DNA of 24,124 bases, taken from VRUE01 sp035557635. Its GTDB lineage: Bacteria; Actinomycetota; Thermoleophilia; Solirubrobacterales; 70-9. Position 1 is the stretch's first letter. Every line of letters starts with the position of its first letter. Shown in pieces: positions 13,682 through 21,218 of the stretch. Location: contig DATMDR010000090.1 of assembly GCA_035557635.1 (NCBI GenBank), positions 1 to 24,124 of the forward strand. Reading direction: 5' to 3'. The position numbers and the translations under genes were made by a program. The notes under the pieces were generated by a model. It was not told the DNA's origin. It worked only from the letters and a program-made list of their open reading frames with translations, and searched no databases.

Positions 13682-13718
13682 CGCGGTGGGCCCCCCTGCG
13701 GCGACAGGACCCACCGCG
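13682..13718 (-). terminator. Stem-loop after nuoN, probable 3' end of the nuo operon
   Basis: CGCGGTGGG at 13682-13690 and its exact complement CCCACCGCG at 13710-13718 form a 9-bp stem. An inner CCTG/CAGG pair (13695-13698 with 13705-13708) extends it. It starts 17 bases after the nuoN stop. There is no T-run after it in the leftward direction, so it is either a U-tract-less terminator of the kind proposed for actinobacteria or a 3' stability hairpin ahead of a Rho-dependent end. Confidence 0.5.
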
Positions 13719-13734
13719 CCTGGGGGCTACATGC

Positions 13735-15243
13735 TCAGAAGAGAGACGACCCGGCGTGCTCTGCGAACTCGACCAAAGGCTGGGGGACGATGCCGAAGAA
13801 GACGACTGCGGCAGCGGCGAGCAGGGCGGGAGCGACGAGGTAGAGCCGCCGGCCCGCTTCGGGGTCGGTCGGGTCGGCCTCGGGCGAGGCACCGGCGATC
13901 GCCGGGCCAGCGGCGCCTGCCGCTTCCGGCGACTCCTCCTCCGAGCGCATCCACATCGCTGCCACCACCGGCAGGTAGTAGGCGAGCGAAATCATCGTTC
14001 CCACCGCGATGAAGACGGCGAGCCAGGTGTAGTCGCCCTCGACCAGGGCCTCGATCAGGTAGAGCTTGCCGATGAAGCCCGCCGTCGCCGGCAGCCCGGC
14101 GAGGCCGAGCATCGAGATCGTCAGCGGCCAGGCGAGCAGCGGCCGCTCCGCCGCGAGCCCACGCACCGCCTCGATGCTGTCGCCATGCGGGGTCTCGCGC
14201 TCGCGGGCGATGACGACGGCGAAGGCGGCGAGGTTCATGAAGGCGTAGGCGCCGAGGTAGAAGACGAGCGCGTTGACGCCGGCCTCGCTGGCCACGACCA
14301 GGCCGCCGAGGATGTAGCCGGCCTGGGCGACGCCGGAGTAGCCCAGCAGCCGCTTCAGCGAGCGCTGGCCGAGCGCACCGACGTTGCCGATCACGATCGA
14401 GGCGGCGGCGAGCACGGCCAGCGCCGGCTGCCACTCGTCCGCCTGCGGCAGCAGGGCGACGTCGAAGAAGCGGACGAAGACGGCGAAGGCCGCGGCCTTG
14501 GTGGCGACGGCCATGAAGCCGGTGATCGGCGTCGGCGCCCCCTCGTAGACGTCGGGCGTCCACTGGTGGAAGGGGGCGATCGAGGTCTTGAAGGCGAGGC
14601 CGACACCGGTGAGCGCGATCCCGATCAGGATCAGCGGGTCGCCGAGGACTCCCTCCTGCGAGATGCCGGTGGCGATTCCGGCGAAGTCGGTCGAGCCCGA
14701 GCCGCCGTAGAGGAAGGCCATCCCGTAGAGCAGCGTCGCCGAGCCGAGCGAGCCGACGATCAGGTACTTCAGCCCAGACTCGAGCGAGCGCTCCTGGCGC
14801 AGGTTGGTCGCGCAGAGGATGTAGAGGGGGATCGAGAGGGTCTCGATCGCGATGAAGAAGCTGACCAGGTTCTGGGCCTGAGCCAGCAGCACCATGCCCA
14901 GCACCGAGCCGAGCAGCAGCGCGTGGTACTCGCCCGAGCCAGCCTCCTCGGTGGCGGGCTCGCGGAGCGAGAGCAGCACCGTGGCCGCCGCCATCAAGAG
15001 GACGACCAGCGAGATCGAGATCGCCAGGTCGTCGAGCCGCAGGGCCCCGGCGACGAGGTCGGTTGGGTCGTTCCAGCGCCAGATCAGCAGGCCGGCGGCG
15101 GTCGCGAGGGTGAGCAGCGTCAGCCCCGGCGCGCTGCGCCGCAGCGGCGAGACGGCGCTGAGCAGCACCACGCAGATGCCCACGGTGAGCGCGATCAGCG
15201 GCGAGAGGCCGGCGTAGTCGATGTGGGGGGCGTCGAAGTTCAT
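13735..15243 (-). CDS. nuoN: NADH-quinone oxidoreductase subunit N
   Basis: The product is 502 residues, one of three antiporter-like proton channels of complex I, with about 14 membrane helices. Proton-path residues remain: TM5 Glu in FFIAIETLSIPLY, the TM7 Lys in AFKTSIAPFHQWTPDVYEGAP, the TM8 Lys in VATKAAAF, and the TM12 Lys in GLPATAGFIGKLYLI. About 30 residues before the last helix (SPEAAGAAGPAIAGASP region) form an acidic, Ala/Pro-rich loop longer than in E. coli. Its ATG overlaps the nuoM stop as ATGA, so translation is coupled. It is the last gene of the operon and is followed by a stem-loop. Confidence 0.95.
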   Translation of the reverse strand: MNFDAPHIDYAGLSPLIALTVGICVVLLSAVSPLRRSAPGLTLLTLATAAGLLIWRWNDPTDLVAGALRLDDLAISISLVVLLMAAATVLLSLREPATEEAGSGEYHALLLGSVLGMVLLAQAQNLVSFFIAIETLSIPLYILCATNLRQERSLESGLKYLIVGSLGSATLLYGMAFLYGGSGSTDFAGIATGISQEGVLGDPLILIGIALTGVGLAFKTSIAPFHQWTPDVYEGAPTPITGFMAVATKAAAFAVFVRFFDVALLPQADEWQPALAVLAAASIVIGNVGALGQRSLKRLLGYSGVAQAGYILGGLVVASEAGVNALVFYLGAYAFMNLAAFAVVIARERETPHGDSIEAVRGLAAERPLLAWPLTISMLGLAGLPATAGFIGKLYLIEALVEGDYTWLAVFIAVGTMISLAYYLPVVAAMWMRSEEESPEAAGAAGPAIAGASPEADPTDPEAGRRLYLVAPALLAAAAVVFFGIVPQPLVEFAEHAGSSLF

Positions 15244-16745
15244 CTTCTTGCCAGCTCTCCTGGCGCCTGATCCTGGACCGCGCTGACGGTTTGCTGCACC
15301 GAAGCGTCCGTCCGCTTCAGGATCAGCTGTGGGTATAGGGCGAGGGCGACGATGCAGGCGACCAGGGGGACGAGGACGAGGCCGTCACGCAGGCCGATCT
15401 CGCGCGACTCGATCCCCTTGTTCTGTTGTGACGCTGGGCGGTTGTGCATCGTCCGCTGGTAGAGGCGCAGCGCGTAGTAGGCCGACAGCGCGACCCCGAC
15501 GATCGCGACGAAGGCGAAGGCGATTTTCGAGTTGAAGAGGCCGTTGAGGATGTAGAACTCGCCGACGAAGTTGGCCGAGCCGGGCATCGCCAGCGTCGCC
15601 AGGGTGACGATCAGGAAGAGCGCCGCCAGGACCGGCGCCCGCGTCGCCATCACGCCCATCTCGCGCAGGTCCTCGCTGCCGCTGCGCTCGGCGAGGAGCG
15701 CGACGATGATGAAGAGAGGCGCGACGACGAGCCCGTGGTTGACCATCTGCAACACCGCCCCGTCGGCCCCGTCGGCGCGCAGGGCGAAGATCCCGGCGGT
15801 GATGAAACCGAGCTGGGCGATCGAGGAGTAGCCGGCGACCAGGCGCACGTTGGTTTGGGTGAAGGCCATCACCGAGCCGTAGAGGATCGAGGCGAGGGCG
15901 ATGACCAGGACAACCTCTTGGAACTCGACCGTGGCGTCGGGGAAGAGGGGCAGCACGACCCGCAGGAAGCCGTAGGCGCCGACCTTGGCCAGCACCCCGG
16001 AGAAGACCGCCAGCACCGGCAGCGGCGCCGCCCGGTAGGCGTCGGGCATCCAGCCGTGCAGGAGGAAGGCCGGCATCTTGACCAGGAAGGCGGCGGCGAA
16101 GAACCAGAAGATCCAGCGCTGGCTGCCCTCGCCGATCGGCTGCCGGGCCAGCTCGGCGATCGAGAAGGTGATGTCGCCGCCGCCGGCGGCGATCACCCCG
16201 GTGGCGATCGCCCCGACCAGCATCAGCAGCGAGCCGATCAGGGTGTAGACGATCATCTTCAGCGTCGCCGCCGAGGCGGTGACGCCGTCGGGCCGGTCCG
16301 TCCCCCAGGCGCCGAAGAGGAAGTAGAACGGGACCAGCATCAGGTCGAAGAAGAGGACGAAGAGGAGCAGGTCCTGGGCGAGGAAGGCGCCCAGGGTCGC
16401 GGTCTCGCCGAGCAGCATCATCAGGAAGAAGAGGTGGGGGCGCTCCTGCTCGCGCAGCGCCGCGAAGGCGGTGCCGCCGGTCCAGAGCAGCGCGGTGAGC
16501 AGGATCAGGAAGACGTTGAGCCCGTCGACGCCGAGGCTGTAGTCGACGCCCAGGCCCGGGATCCACTCGACGTCCACGGTGTCCTGGAGCCCGGCGGCGC
16601 CGGAGTCGAAGCCGGCGAGCAGGGCGACCGCCAGCGCCAGCGTCACCCCGGTCCCCAGCGTCGCCCACCAACCGGTCAGTCGCTTCGGCAGGAAGAGGCC
16701 GATGAGGCCGAAGGCGAGCGGTGTCCAGAGCAGCGAGTTGGTCAC
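15240..16745 (-). CDS. nuoM: NADH-quinone oxidoreductase subunit M (TM5 acid is Asp)
   Basis: The product is 501 residues from the GTG at 16745, the central antiporter-like subunit of complex I. A GTG one codon upstream (16748) is possible. The one at 16745 is preferred because it overlaps the stop of the small upstream ORF as GTGA and stands seven bases after GAGG of a strong GAGGTGAT ribosome site. Key residues: Lys in AFLVKMPAFLLHGWMPDAY, Lys in GVLAKVGAYGFLR and Glu in NFVGEFYIL are present. The usually conserved TM5 Glu is Asp134 (LFFDLMLVPFYF). The segment after the Lys helix reads DAYRAAPLP where most NuoM have DAHTEAPT. The stop overlaps nuoN as ATGA. Confidence 0.93.
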   Translation of the reverse strand: MTNSLLWTPLAFGLIGLFLPKRLTGWWATLGTGVTLALAVALLAGFDSGAAGLQDTVDVEWIPGLGVDYSLGVDGLNVFLILLTALLWTGGTAFAALREQERPHLFFLMMLLGETATLGAFLAQDLLLFVLFFDLMLVPFYFLFGAWGTDRPDGVTASAATLKMIVYTLIGSLLMLVGAIATGVIAAGGGDITFSIAELARQPIGEGSQRWIFWFFAAAFLVKMPAFLLHGWMPDAYRAAPLPVLAVFSGVLAKVGAYGFLRVVLPLFPDATVEFQEVVLVIALASILYGSVMAFTQTNVRLVAGYSSIAQLGFITAGIFALRADGADGAVLQMVNHGLVVAPLFIIVALLAERSGSEDLREMGVMATRAPVLAALFLIVTLATLAMPGSANFVGEFYILNGLFNSKIAFAFVAIVGVALSAYYALRLYQRTMHNRPASQQNKGIESREIGLRDGLVLVPLVACIVALALYPQLILKRTDASVQQTVSAVQDQAPGELARR

Positions 16746-16813
16746 CACATCACCTCACGCTTCACTCCCGGCGCGAAGAACCAGAGATGCACGCTTGGTC
16801 GTTCCGCGTTCAT
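16742..16813 (-). CDS. 23-codon ORF linking nuoL and nuoM by stop/start overlaps
   Basis: The frame starts with an ATG overlapping the nuoL stop as ATGA and ends in a TGA overlapping the nuoM GTG as GTGA. It encodes MNAERPSVHLWF-FAPGVKREVMW (23 residues). The nuoM ribosome site GAGGTGAT lies inside its last codons. Without it, the nuoL-nuoM gap (about 64 bases) would be the only unlinked junction in the operon. It may be a real small protein, a coupling device that carries ribosomes from nuoL to nuoM, or chance. The aromatic centre (LWFFAP) is hydrophobic but too short for a membrane helix. No family is recognised. Confidence 0.5.
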   Translation of the reverse strand: MNAERPSVHLWFFAPGVKREVMW

Positions 16814-18819
16814 TGGCTGGCGAGCAGGAAGTAGAGGGCGAGCCCGGCGAAACCGGCGATCAGGAAGAGGGCGTAGCTGCGCACGAAGCCGCTCTGCACG
16901 ATGCGGACGATGCCGCCGGCGCCGCGCACCGTCTCGGCGGTGCCGGTGACCAGGCCGTCGACGACGAGGCGCTCGAAGGTGCGGTTGGCGAAGCGGCCGA
17001 TCGCCAGCGCGGGGCGCACCACCAAAAGGTCGATCGCCTCGTCGAAGTACCACTTGTGGAGAAAGAGCAGGTAGGCGGGGCGGAAGCGTTGGCGCAGGAG
17101 CGCCGGCAGCGCTGGTTGCCGTATCCAGAGCAGGTAGGAGACGGCGATCCCGATGAACGTGATCGCCGCACCCACCCCGAGCCCCTCCCACTCGTGGGCG
17201 ACCGTGGGGTGGATCGCGTCCAGCGGCGAGTCGTGGAAGGCCGGCTCGAGGAAGCCGAAGATGACGTTGTCGACGCCCGGCACCTGGAGCAGCCCGGCGA
17301 AGAGCGCGCCGAAGCCGAGCAGCGCCATCGCCACCGCCATCGGGCGCGACTGCTCGGCGATGTGGTGCTCGGCGCCGGGAAAGCCGACCTCCGTGTCCTC
17401 CTTCTCACCTGTGGCTGGGTTCTCCGGCTCGGCGTGGAAGACGTGGCCGGCGTCGATCAGCGTTTGCGCCTCCTCGCAGGGCTTGCCGGGCAGCACGCGG
17501 AAGACCAGCCGGAAGGTGTAGAGCACGGTGAGCAGGGCGCCGACGTAGCCGCCGATCGCCATCCACGTGTACATCCCGCCGCGTGCCTCGGCGTAGGCGA
17601 GGATCGAGTCCTTGGAGAAGAAGCCGGAGGTGCCGGGGAAGGCGGCGAGGGCGAGGCCGCCGATCAGGAGCATGATCGAGGTGAAGCGCATCGCCCGCCA
17701 AAAGCCGCTCATTCGGTCGATGTCCTGGCGGTTGGCCATCGCCGCGATGATCGAGCCGGCCGCCATGAAGAGCAGCGCCTTGAAGAAGGCGTGGGTCATC
17801 AGGTGGAAGAGGCCGGCCGAGTAGGCGCCGATCGAGACGCCCATAATCATGTAGCCGATCTGGCTCATCGTCGAGTAGGCGATCACCCGCTTCAGATCGG
17901 TCTGCGCGAGCGCGATCGTGCCGGCGATCAGCAGCGTCGCGAGGCCGGTGAAGGCGGCGATGTCGGCGGCGGTCGGGGCGAGGTAGAAGAGGACGTTGGT
18001 GCGGGCGATCAGGTAGACGCCAGCGGTCACCATCGTCGCCGCGTGGATCAGCGCCGAGACCGGCGTCGGTCCCTCCATCGCGTCGGGCAGCCAGGTGTGG
18101 AAGGGGATCTGCGCCGACTTGGCGAAGGCGCCGACCAGGAGCAGCAGGCAGATCGCGGTGATCGTCCACTCGCCGCGCTGGAAGGCCTCGGGCGCGGCGG
18201 CGAAGACCGCCTCGTAGTCGAGGACCCCGAGCTCGCGGAAGATCAGGAAGGCGGCGAGGACGAGGCCGATGTCGCCGACCACGTTGATCACGAAGGCCTT
18301 CATCCCGGCCCCGGTCGCGGTCGTGCGCCGGTACCAGAAGCTGATCAGCGCGTAGGAGGCGAAGCCGACGAAGGCCCAGCCGACGATCAGGAGCACGAAG
18401 TTGCCGGCGAGGACCAGCAGCAGCATCGAGAAGACGAAGAAGTTGAGGTAGGCGAAGAACCGCCGGTAGCCCTCGTCGGACTGCATGTAGCCGTACGAGT
18501 AGAGGTGGATCAGCGTAGAGACCCCGGTGACGACCAGGATCATGAACGTCGAGAGCTGGTCGACGTAGATGCCGAGCTTGATGTCGAGCCCGGCGGCGTT
18601 GGCGTAGTCCCAGAGCGAGGAGGCGTGGTGGCGAGCCTCGGGCTCGTCGCCGAGCAGGTTGACAAGGACGCCGATCGAGCAGGCGAAGGCGAGTCCGATC
18701 GCGGCGGTGCCGATCATGCCGGCGACCCGCGCCGGGATCGCCCGGAAGCCGACCGAGATCACGACCGAGCCGAGCAGCGGCAGCAGCAGGACCAGCCAGG
18801 CCCAGGAGGTGGCGCTCAT
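16810..18819 (-). CDS. nuoL: NADH-quinone oxidoreductase subunit L (TM5 glutamate replaced by Ala)
   Basis: The product is 669 residues, the distal antiporter-like subunit with the long lateral helix and a C-terminal anchor helix (AGFAGLALYFLLAS). Present are Lys234 in GAFAKSAQIPFHTWLPDAMEGPTPVSALIHAATMV (cited by its ends GAFAKSA and IHAATMV), the TM His/Lys in THAFFKALLF, and Lys403 in GFFSKDSIL. The TM5 segment reads VGWAFVGFASYALISFW where the family normally has GWE(G/L)VG, so the conserved Glu (Glu144 of E. coli) is Ala149 here; the codon is GCC. A hydrophilic stretch with Pro, Glu and Gly lies at about 435-475. Its ATG overlaps the nuoK stop, and its stop overlaps the 23-codon ORF. Confidence 0.95.
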   Translation of the reverse strand: MSATSWAWLVLLLPLLGSVVISVGFRAIPARVAGMIGTAAIGLAFACSIGVLVNLLGDEPEARHHASSLWDYANAAGLDIKLGIYVDQLSTFMILVVTGVSTLIHLYSYGYMQSDEGYRRFFAYLNFFVFSMLLLVLAGNFVLLIVGWAFVGFASYALISFWYRRTTATGAGMKAFVINVVGDIGLVLAAFLIFRELGVLDYEAVFAAAPEAFQRGEWTITAICLLLLVGAFAKSAQIPFHTWLPDAMEGPTPVSALIHAATMVTAGVYLIARTNVLFYLAPTAADIAAFTGLATLLIAGTIALAQTDLKRVIAYSTMSQIGYMIMGVSIGAYSAGLFHLMTHAFFKALLFMAAGSIIAAMANRQDIDRMSGFWRAMRFTSIMLLIGGLALAAFPGTSGFFSKDSILAYAEARGGMYTWMAIGGYVGALLTVLYTFRLVFRVLPGKPCEEAQTLIDAGHVFHAEPENPATGEKEDTEVGFPGAEHHIAEQSRPMAVAMALLGFGALFAGLLQVPGVDNVIFGFLEPAFHDSPLDAIHPTVAHEWEGLGVGAAITFIGIAVSYLLWIRQPALPALLRQRFRPAYLLFLHKWYFDEAIDLLVVRPALAIGRFANRTFERLVVDGLVTGTAETVRGAGGIVRIVQSGFVRSYALFLIAGFAGLALYFLLASQ

Positions 18820-19115
18820 CCTCGCAGCGTCCTCAGCTCGTCGACGTCGAGCGGCAGCTTGCGGCGGTAGAGCGCGACGATCAGGCCGAGCCCGATCACG
18901 ACCTCACAGGCGGCGACGACCATCACGATCACGGCGAAGACCTGCCCCTCCTCGTTGCCGACCATGCGGCTGAAGGCGACCAGGGCCAGGTTGCCGGCGT
19001 TGAGCATCAGCTCGAGGCAGAGCAGGATCACGATCGGGCTACGCCTTATGAGAATCCCCATTGCCCCCACCGCGAATAGCAGTGAGGAAAGGACGATGTA
19101 CCACTCGATGTTCAT
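18816..19115 (-). CDS. nuoK: NADH-quinone oxidoreductase subunit K
   Basis: The product is 99 residues with three membrane helices, the normal size. The two membrane glutamates needed for proton transfer are present in CLELMLNAGNLALVAF and CEVVIGLGLIVALYR. The ATG overlaps the nuoJ stop as ATGA and the stop overlaps nuoL in the same way. The region just before the start is the outer arm of palindromic element A, so the GGAGGGGG within that arm is the nearest ribosome-site-like sequence, about 13 bases from the ATG. Initiation probably depends on coupling to nuoJ. Confidence 0.95.
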   Translation of the reverse strand: MNIEWYIVLSSLLFAVGAMGILIRRSPIVILLCLELMLNAGNLALVAFSRMVGNEEGQVFAVIVMVVAACEVVIGLGLIVALYRRKLPLDVDELRTLRG

Positions 19116-19681
19116 TGGGAGGACGGCACCCCCTCCTCACTCGCCTGCGGCGCAAAACGTTCGGAGGGGGTGCCGTCCTCCCTACGACGCGCTGCGAGGA
19201 CCACCGCCCCCACCGCCGCCAAAAGCAGAAGAATCGAAGAGGCCTCGAAGGCGAGCAGGAATCGCTCTAGAAGCAAAGTGCCGATCGCGGCGGGGTCGCC
19301 GAAGCCTGGTTTGACGTTGGGGCCGTCGGTGCCGAGGGCCAGCAGGGAGGAGCCGAGCACGGCGATCGAGAGCTCGACGAAGAGGGCAGCGCCGAGCAGC
19401 GGCGCGAGGAAGCGCTGGCCGGGGATCGGCTCCCAGGCCGGCTCATGATCGTCGCCGACGTAGGCGACGACGAAGACGTAGAGGACCATCACCGCGCCGG
19501 CGTAGACGACGACCTGGGCGGCGGCGACGAAGGCCGCGGTCAGCAGCAGGAAGAGGACCGCCAGTGAGAAGAGGTGGACGATCAGCGCCAGCACGCCGAA
19601 GAGCGGGTTGCGCATCAGGACGACGCCGATCGCTCCCCCCAGCGCCCCCAGCGCCGCCGCGAAGAAGAGGATCTCTTCCAC
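19112..19681 (-). CDS. nuoJ: NADH-quinone oxidoreductase subunit J, C-terminus formed by a palindromic element
   Basis: The product is 189 residues. Five membrane helices include the conserved AAAQVVVYAGAVMVLYVFVV segment with the pi-bulge helix that links the quinone site to proton channels. The GTG at 19681 shares its G with the nuoI TAG; the open frame upstream is only the shadow of nuoI. After the last helix (ILLLLAAVGAVVLAARRRE) the final 19 residues or so (DGTPSERFAPQASEEGVPS-SQ) are encoded by palindromic element A, which runs up to the nuoK start. This hydrophilic tail has no counterpart in E. coli NuoJ as I recall it. The stop overlaps nuoK as ATGA. Confidence 0.93.
   Translation of the reverse strand: MEEILFFAAALGALGGAIGVVLMRNPLFGVLALIVHLFSLAVLFLLLTAAFVAAAQVVVYAGAVMVLYVFVVAYVGDDHEPAWEPIPGQRFLAPLLGAALFVELSIAVLGSSLLALGTDGPNVKPGFGDPAAIGTLLLERFLLAFEASSILLLLAAVGAVVLAARRREDGTPSERFAPQASEEGVPSSQ
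19117..19182. repeat. Palindromic element A (type 1) in the 3' end of nuoJ
   Basis: Two perfectly complementary 20-base arms (19117-19136 and 19163-19182) flank a 26-base centre containing GCGCAAAACGTTC. The inner 52 bases (19124-19175) match element B in nuoG at 49 positions in inverted orientation. Read on the coding strand it gives GTPSERFAPQASEEGVP in frame with nuoJ. The left arm ends two bases from the nuoK ATG. Confidence 0.9.
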
Positions 19682-20223
19682 TACTCGCCCTCCTGCCTCA
19701 GCGGTGTCCGCTCGATCGGCTCGGCGAGCAGCATCTCCTTGGTGAAGATCAGGTCGGAGCGGTCGTAGTCGGCCATCTCGTAGTCGTGGCCCATCGTGAT
19801 CGCGTCGAAGGGGCAGGCGATCTCGCAGTAGCCGCAGAAGATGCAGCGCGAGATGTTGATCTCGTAGACGGCGGCGTAGCGCTCGCCGGCCGAGACCCGA
19901 TCGCCAGGGATGTTCTCGGCGGCGACGACGCGAATGCAGTCGGCTGGGCAGGCGGCGGCGCAGAGTGAGCAGCCCACGCACTTCTCCAGGCCGGTGTCCT
20001 CGAAGCGGTGCAGCTTGTGGCGGCCGCGGAAGCGCGGGTAGACGGGGGTCTTCTCCTCCGGGTACTGGATCGTCAACGGCCCCTCGACCAGCCGCGCCAT
20101 CGTCGTCTTCAGTCCGCGCAGGGTCTCGCCGAAGGCGCGGTATGCGCCGCCGACCCCGCCCGGGTCGGGCCCGCGCTGGACCTCGACCACGTCCTGCTCT
20201 TTGAGGTAGGGGAATTCGCTCAC
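19681..20223 (-). CDS. nuoI: NADH-quinone oxidoreductase subunit I (two 4Fe-4S ferredoxin-type)
   Basis: The product is 180 residues from the GTG at 20223, which overlaps the nuoH stop as GTGA; the longer open frame upstream is the shadow of nuoH. Clusters N6a and N6b are held by CVGCSLCAAACP (Cys82, 85, 88, 92) and CIFCGYCEIACP (Cys127, 130, 133, 137). It passes electrons from NuoG to N2 in NuoB. The C-terminal MADYDRSDLIFTKEMLL segment is typical of the subunit. The first 25 residues (SEFPYLKEQDVVEVQRGPDPGG) extend beyond the shortest NuoI forms. The stop TAG shares a base with the nuoJ GTG. Confidence 0.95.
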   Translation of the reverse strand: MSEFPYLKEQDVVEVQRGPDPGGVGGAYRAFGETLRGLKTTMARLVEGPLTIQYPEEKTPVYPRFRGRHKLHRFEDTGLEKCVGCSLCAAACPADCIRVVAAENIPGDRVSAGERYAAVYEINISRCIFCGYCEIACPFDAITMGHDYEMADYDRSDLIFTKEMLLAEPIERTPLRQEGE

Positions 20224-21218
20224 GTGACCACCACCAGCACCGCCGTGACGAGGACGTTCAGCGTCGCCAGCGGCAGCAGCACCTTCCAGCCCAGGCTCAT
20301 CAGCTGGTCGTAGCGCAGCCGCGGCAGGGTCGCCCGCACCCAGATGAAGACCATCACCAGTGCGAGCATCTTGGCGAGCATCCAGACCGGGTCGAGAAAG
20401 CTCGGACCCGGGCCCATCCAGCCGCCGAGGAAGATCGCCGCGGCGATTCCGGAGACGACGAGGATCTCCATGTACTCGACCAGGAGGAAGCTGCCGAAGC
20501 GCATGCCGCCGTACTCGGTCATGAAGCCTTGGACGAGTTCGGCGTCGGCCTCGACCAGGTCGAAGGGGGCGCGGTTCGACTCGGCGAAGCCGGCCAGCAT
20601 GAAGATCAGGAAGCCGACGAGCTGGGGGACGATGAACCAAAGCTCGCCCTGGGCGTGGACGATGTCGACCAGCGAGAGCGAGCCGGCCATCATCACGGCG
20701 CCGAGCAGGGCCAGGCCCATCGAGACCTCGTAGGAGATCAGCTGCGCGGCGGAGCGCATCGCGCCGAGGAAGCTGTACTTCGAGCCCGAGGCCCAGCCGC
20801 CGAGGACGAGGCCGTAGAAGGCGATCGAGCCGACGGCGAAGAAGTAGAGGATGCCGATCGGGACGTCGATCCCGTAGAGGCCGACGCCGTCCTGGACGTC
20901 TCCCCAGGGGATGATCGCCAGCGCCAGCACGCCGGAGAGGACTGGCAGCAGCGGCCCGAGGATGAACAGGGCCGGAATCGCGTTGGCCGGCCGGAAGGCC
21001 TCCTTGCCGAGCAGCTTGCCGACGTCGGCAAGCGGCTGCAAGATCCCGAACGGGCCGACCCGGTTGGGGCCGTAGCGGTGCTGGAAGCGTCCGATCAGCT
21101 TCCGCTCCAGGACCGTCATCAGCGGCAGGATCGCGAAGATGACGCCGAAGATCACCAGCGACTTGACGACCATCACCCAGGTCGCTTCGACGTAGGTCGT
21201 GTCGGCGAGCGGCAGCAT
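20220..21218 (-). CDS. nuoH: NADH-quinone oxidoreductase subunit H
   Basis: The product is 332 residues with eight membrane helices. It forms part of the quinone chamber and the first proton-path half channel. Conserved segments include RFQHRYGPNRVGPFGILQPLADVGKLLGKE (cited by its ends RFQHRYGPNR and LADVGKLLGKE) and the cytoplasmic loop AESNRAPFDLVEADAELVQGFMTEYGG with its acidic residues. Its ATG shares one base with the nuoG stop (TGATG) and its stop overlaps nuoI (GTGA). Nothing unusual was seen in its length or key residues. Confidence 0.95.
   Translation of the reverse strand: MLPLADTTYVEATWVMVVKSLVIFGVIFAILPLMTVLERKLIGRFQHRYGPNRVGPFGILQPLADVGKLLGKEAFRPANAIPALFILGPLLPVLSGVLALAIIPWGDVQDGVGLYGIDVPIGILYFFAVGSIAFYGLVLGGWASGSKYSFLGAMRSAAQLISYEVSMGLALLGAVMMAGSLSLVDIVHAQGELWFIVPQLVGFLIFMLAGFAESNRAPFDLVEADAELVQGFMTEYGGMRFGSFLLVEYMEILVVSGIAAAIFLGGWMGPGPSFLDPVWMLAKMLALVMVFIWVRATLPRLRYDQLMSLGWKVLLPLATLNVLVTAVLVVVT

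Noticed and set aside
16579..18870. 763-codon open frame on the plus strand opposite nuoL and part of nuoM
   Set aside because: It is the antisense of well-supported membrane proteins. Its product is a low-complexity mix of Asp, Glu, Arg, His and Gln, as expected from reverse reading of Leu/Ala/Val-rich GC-biased codons. Similar frames oppose nuoN and nuoM.
19681..19981. Longer N-terminus for NuoJ
   Set aside because: It is the shadow of nuoI. The GTG sharing a base with the nuoI stop gives the normal NuoJ N-terminus.
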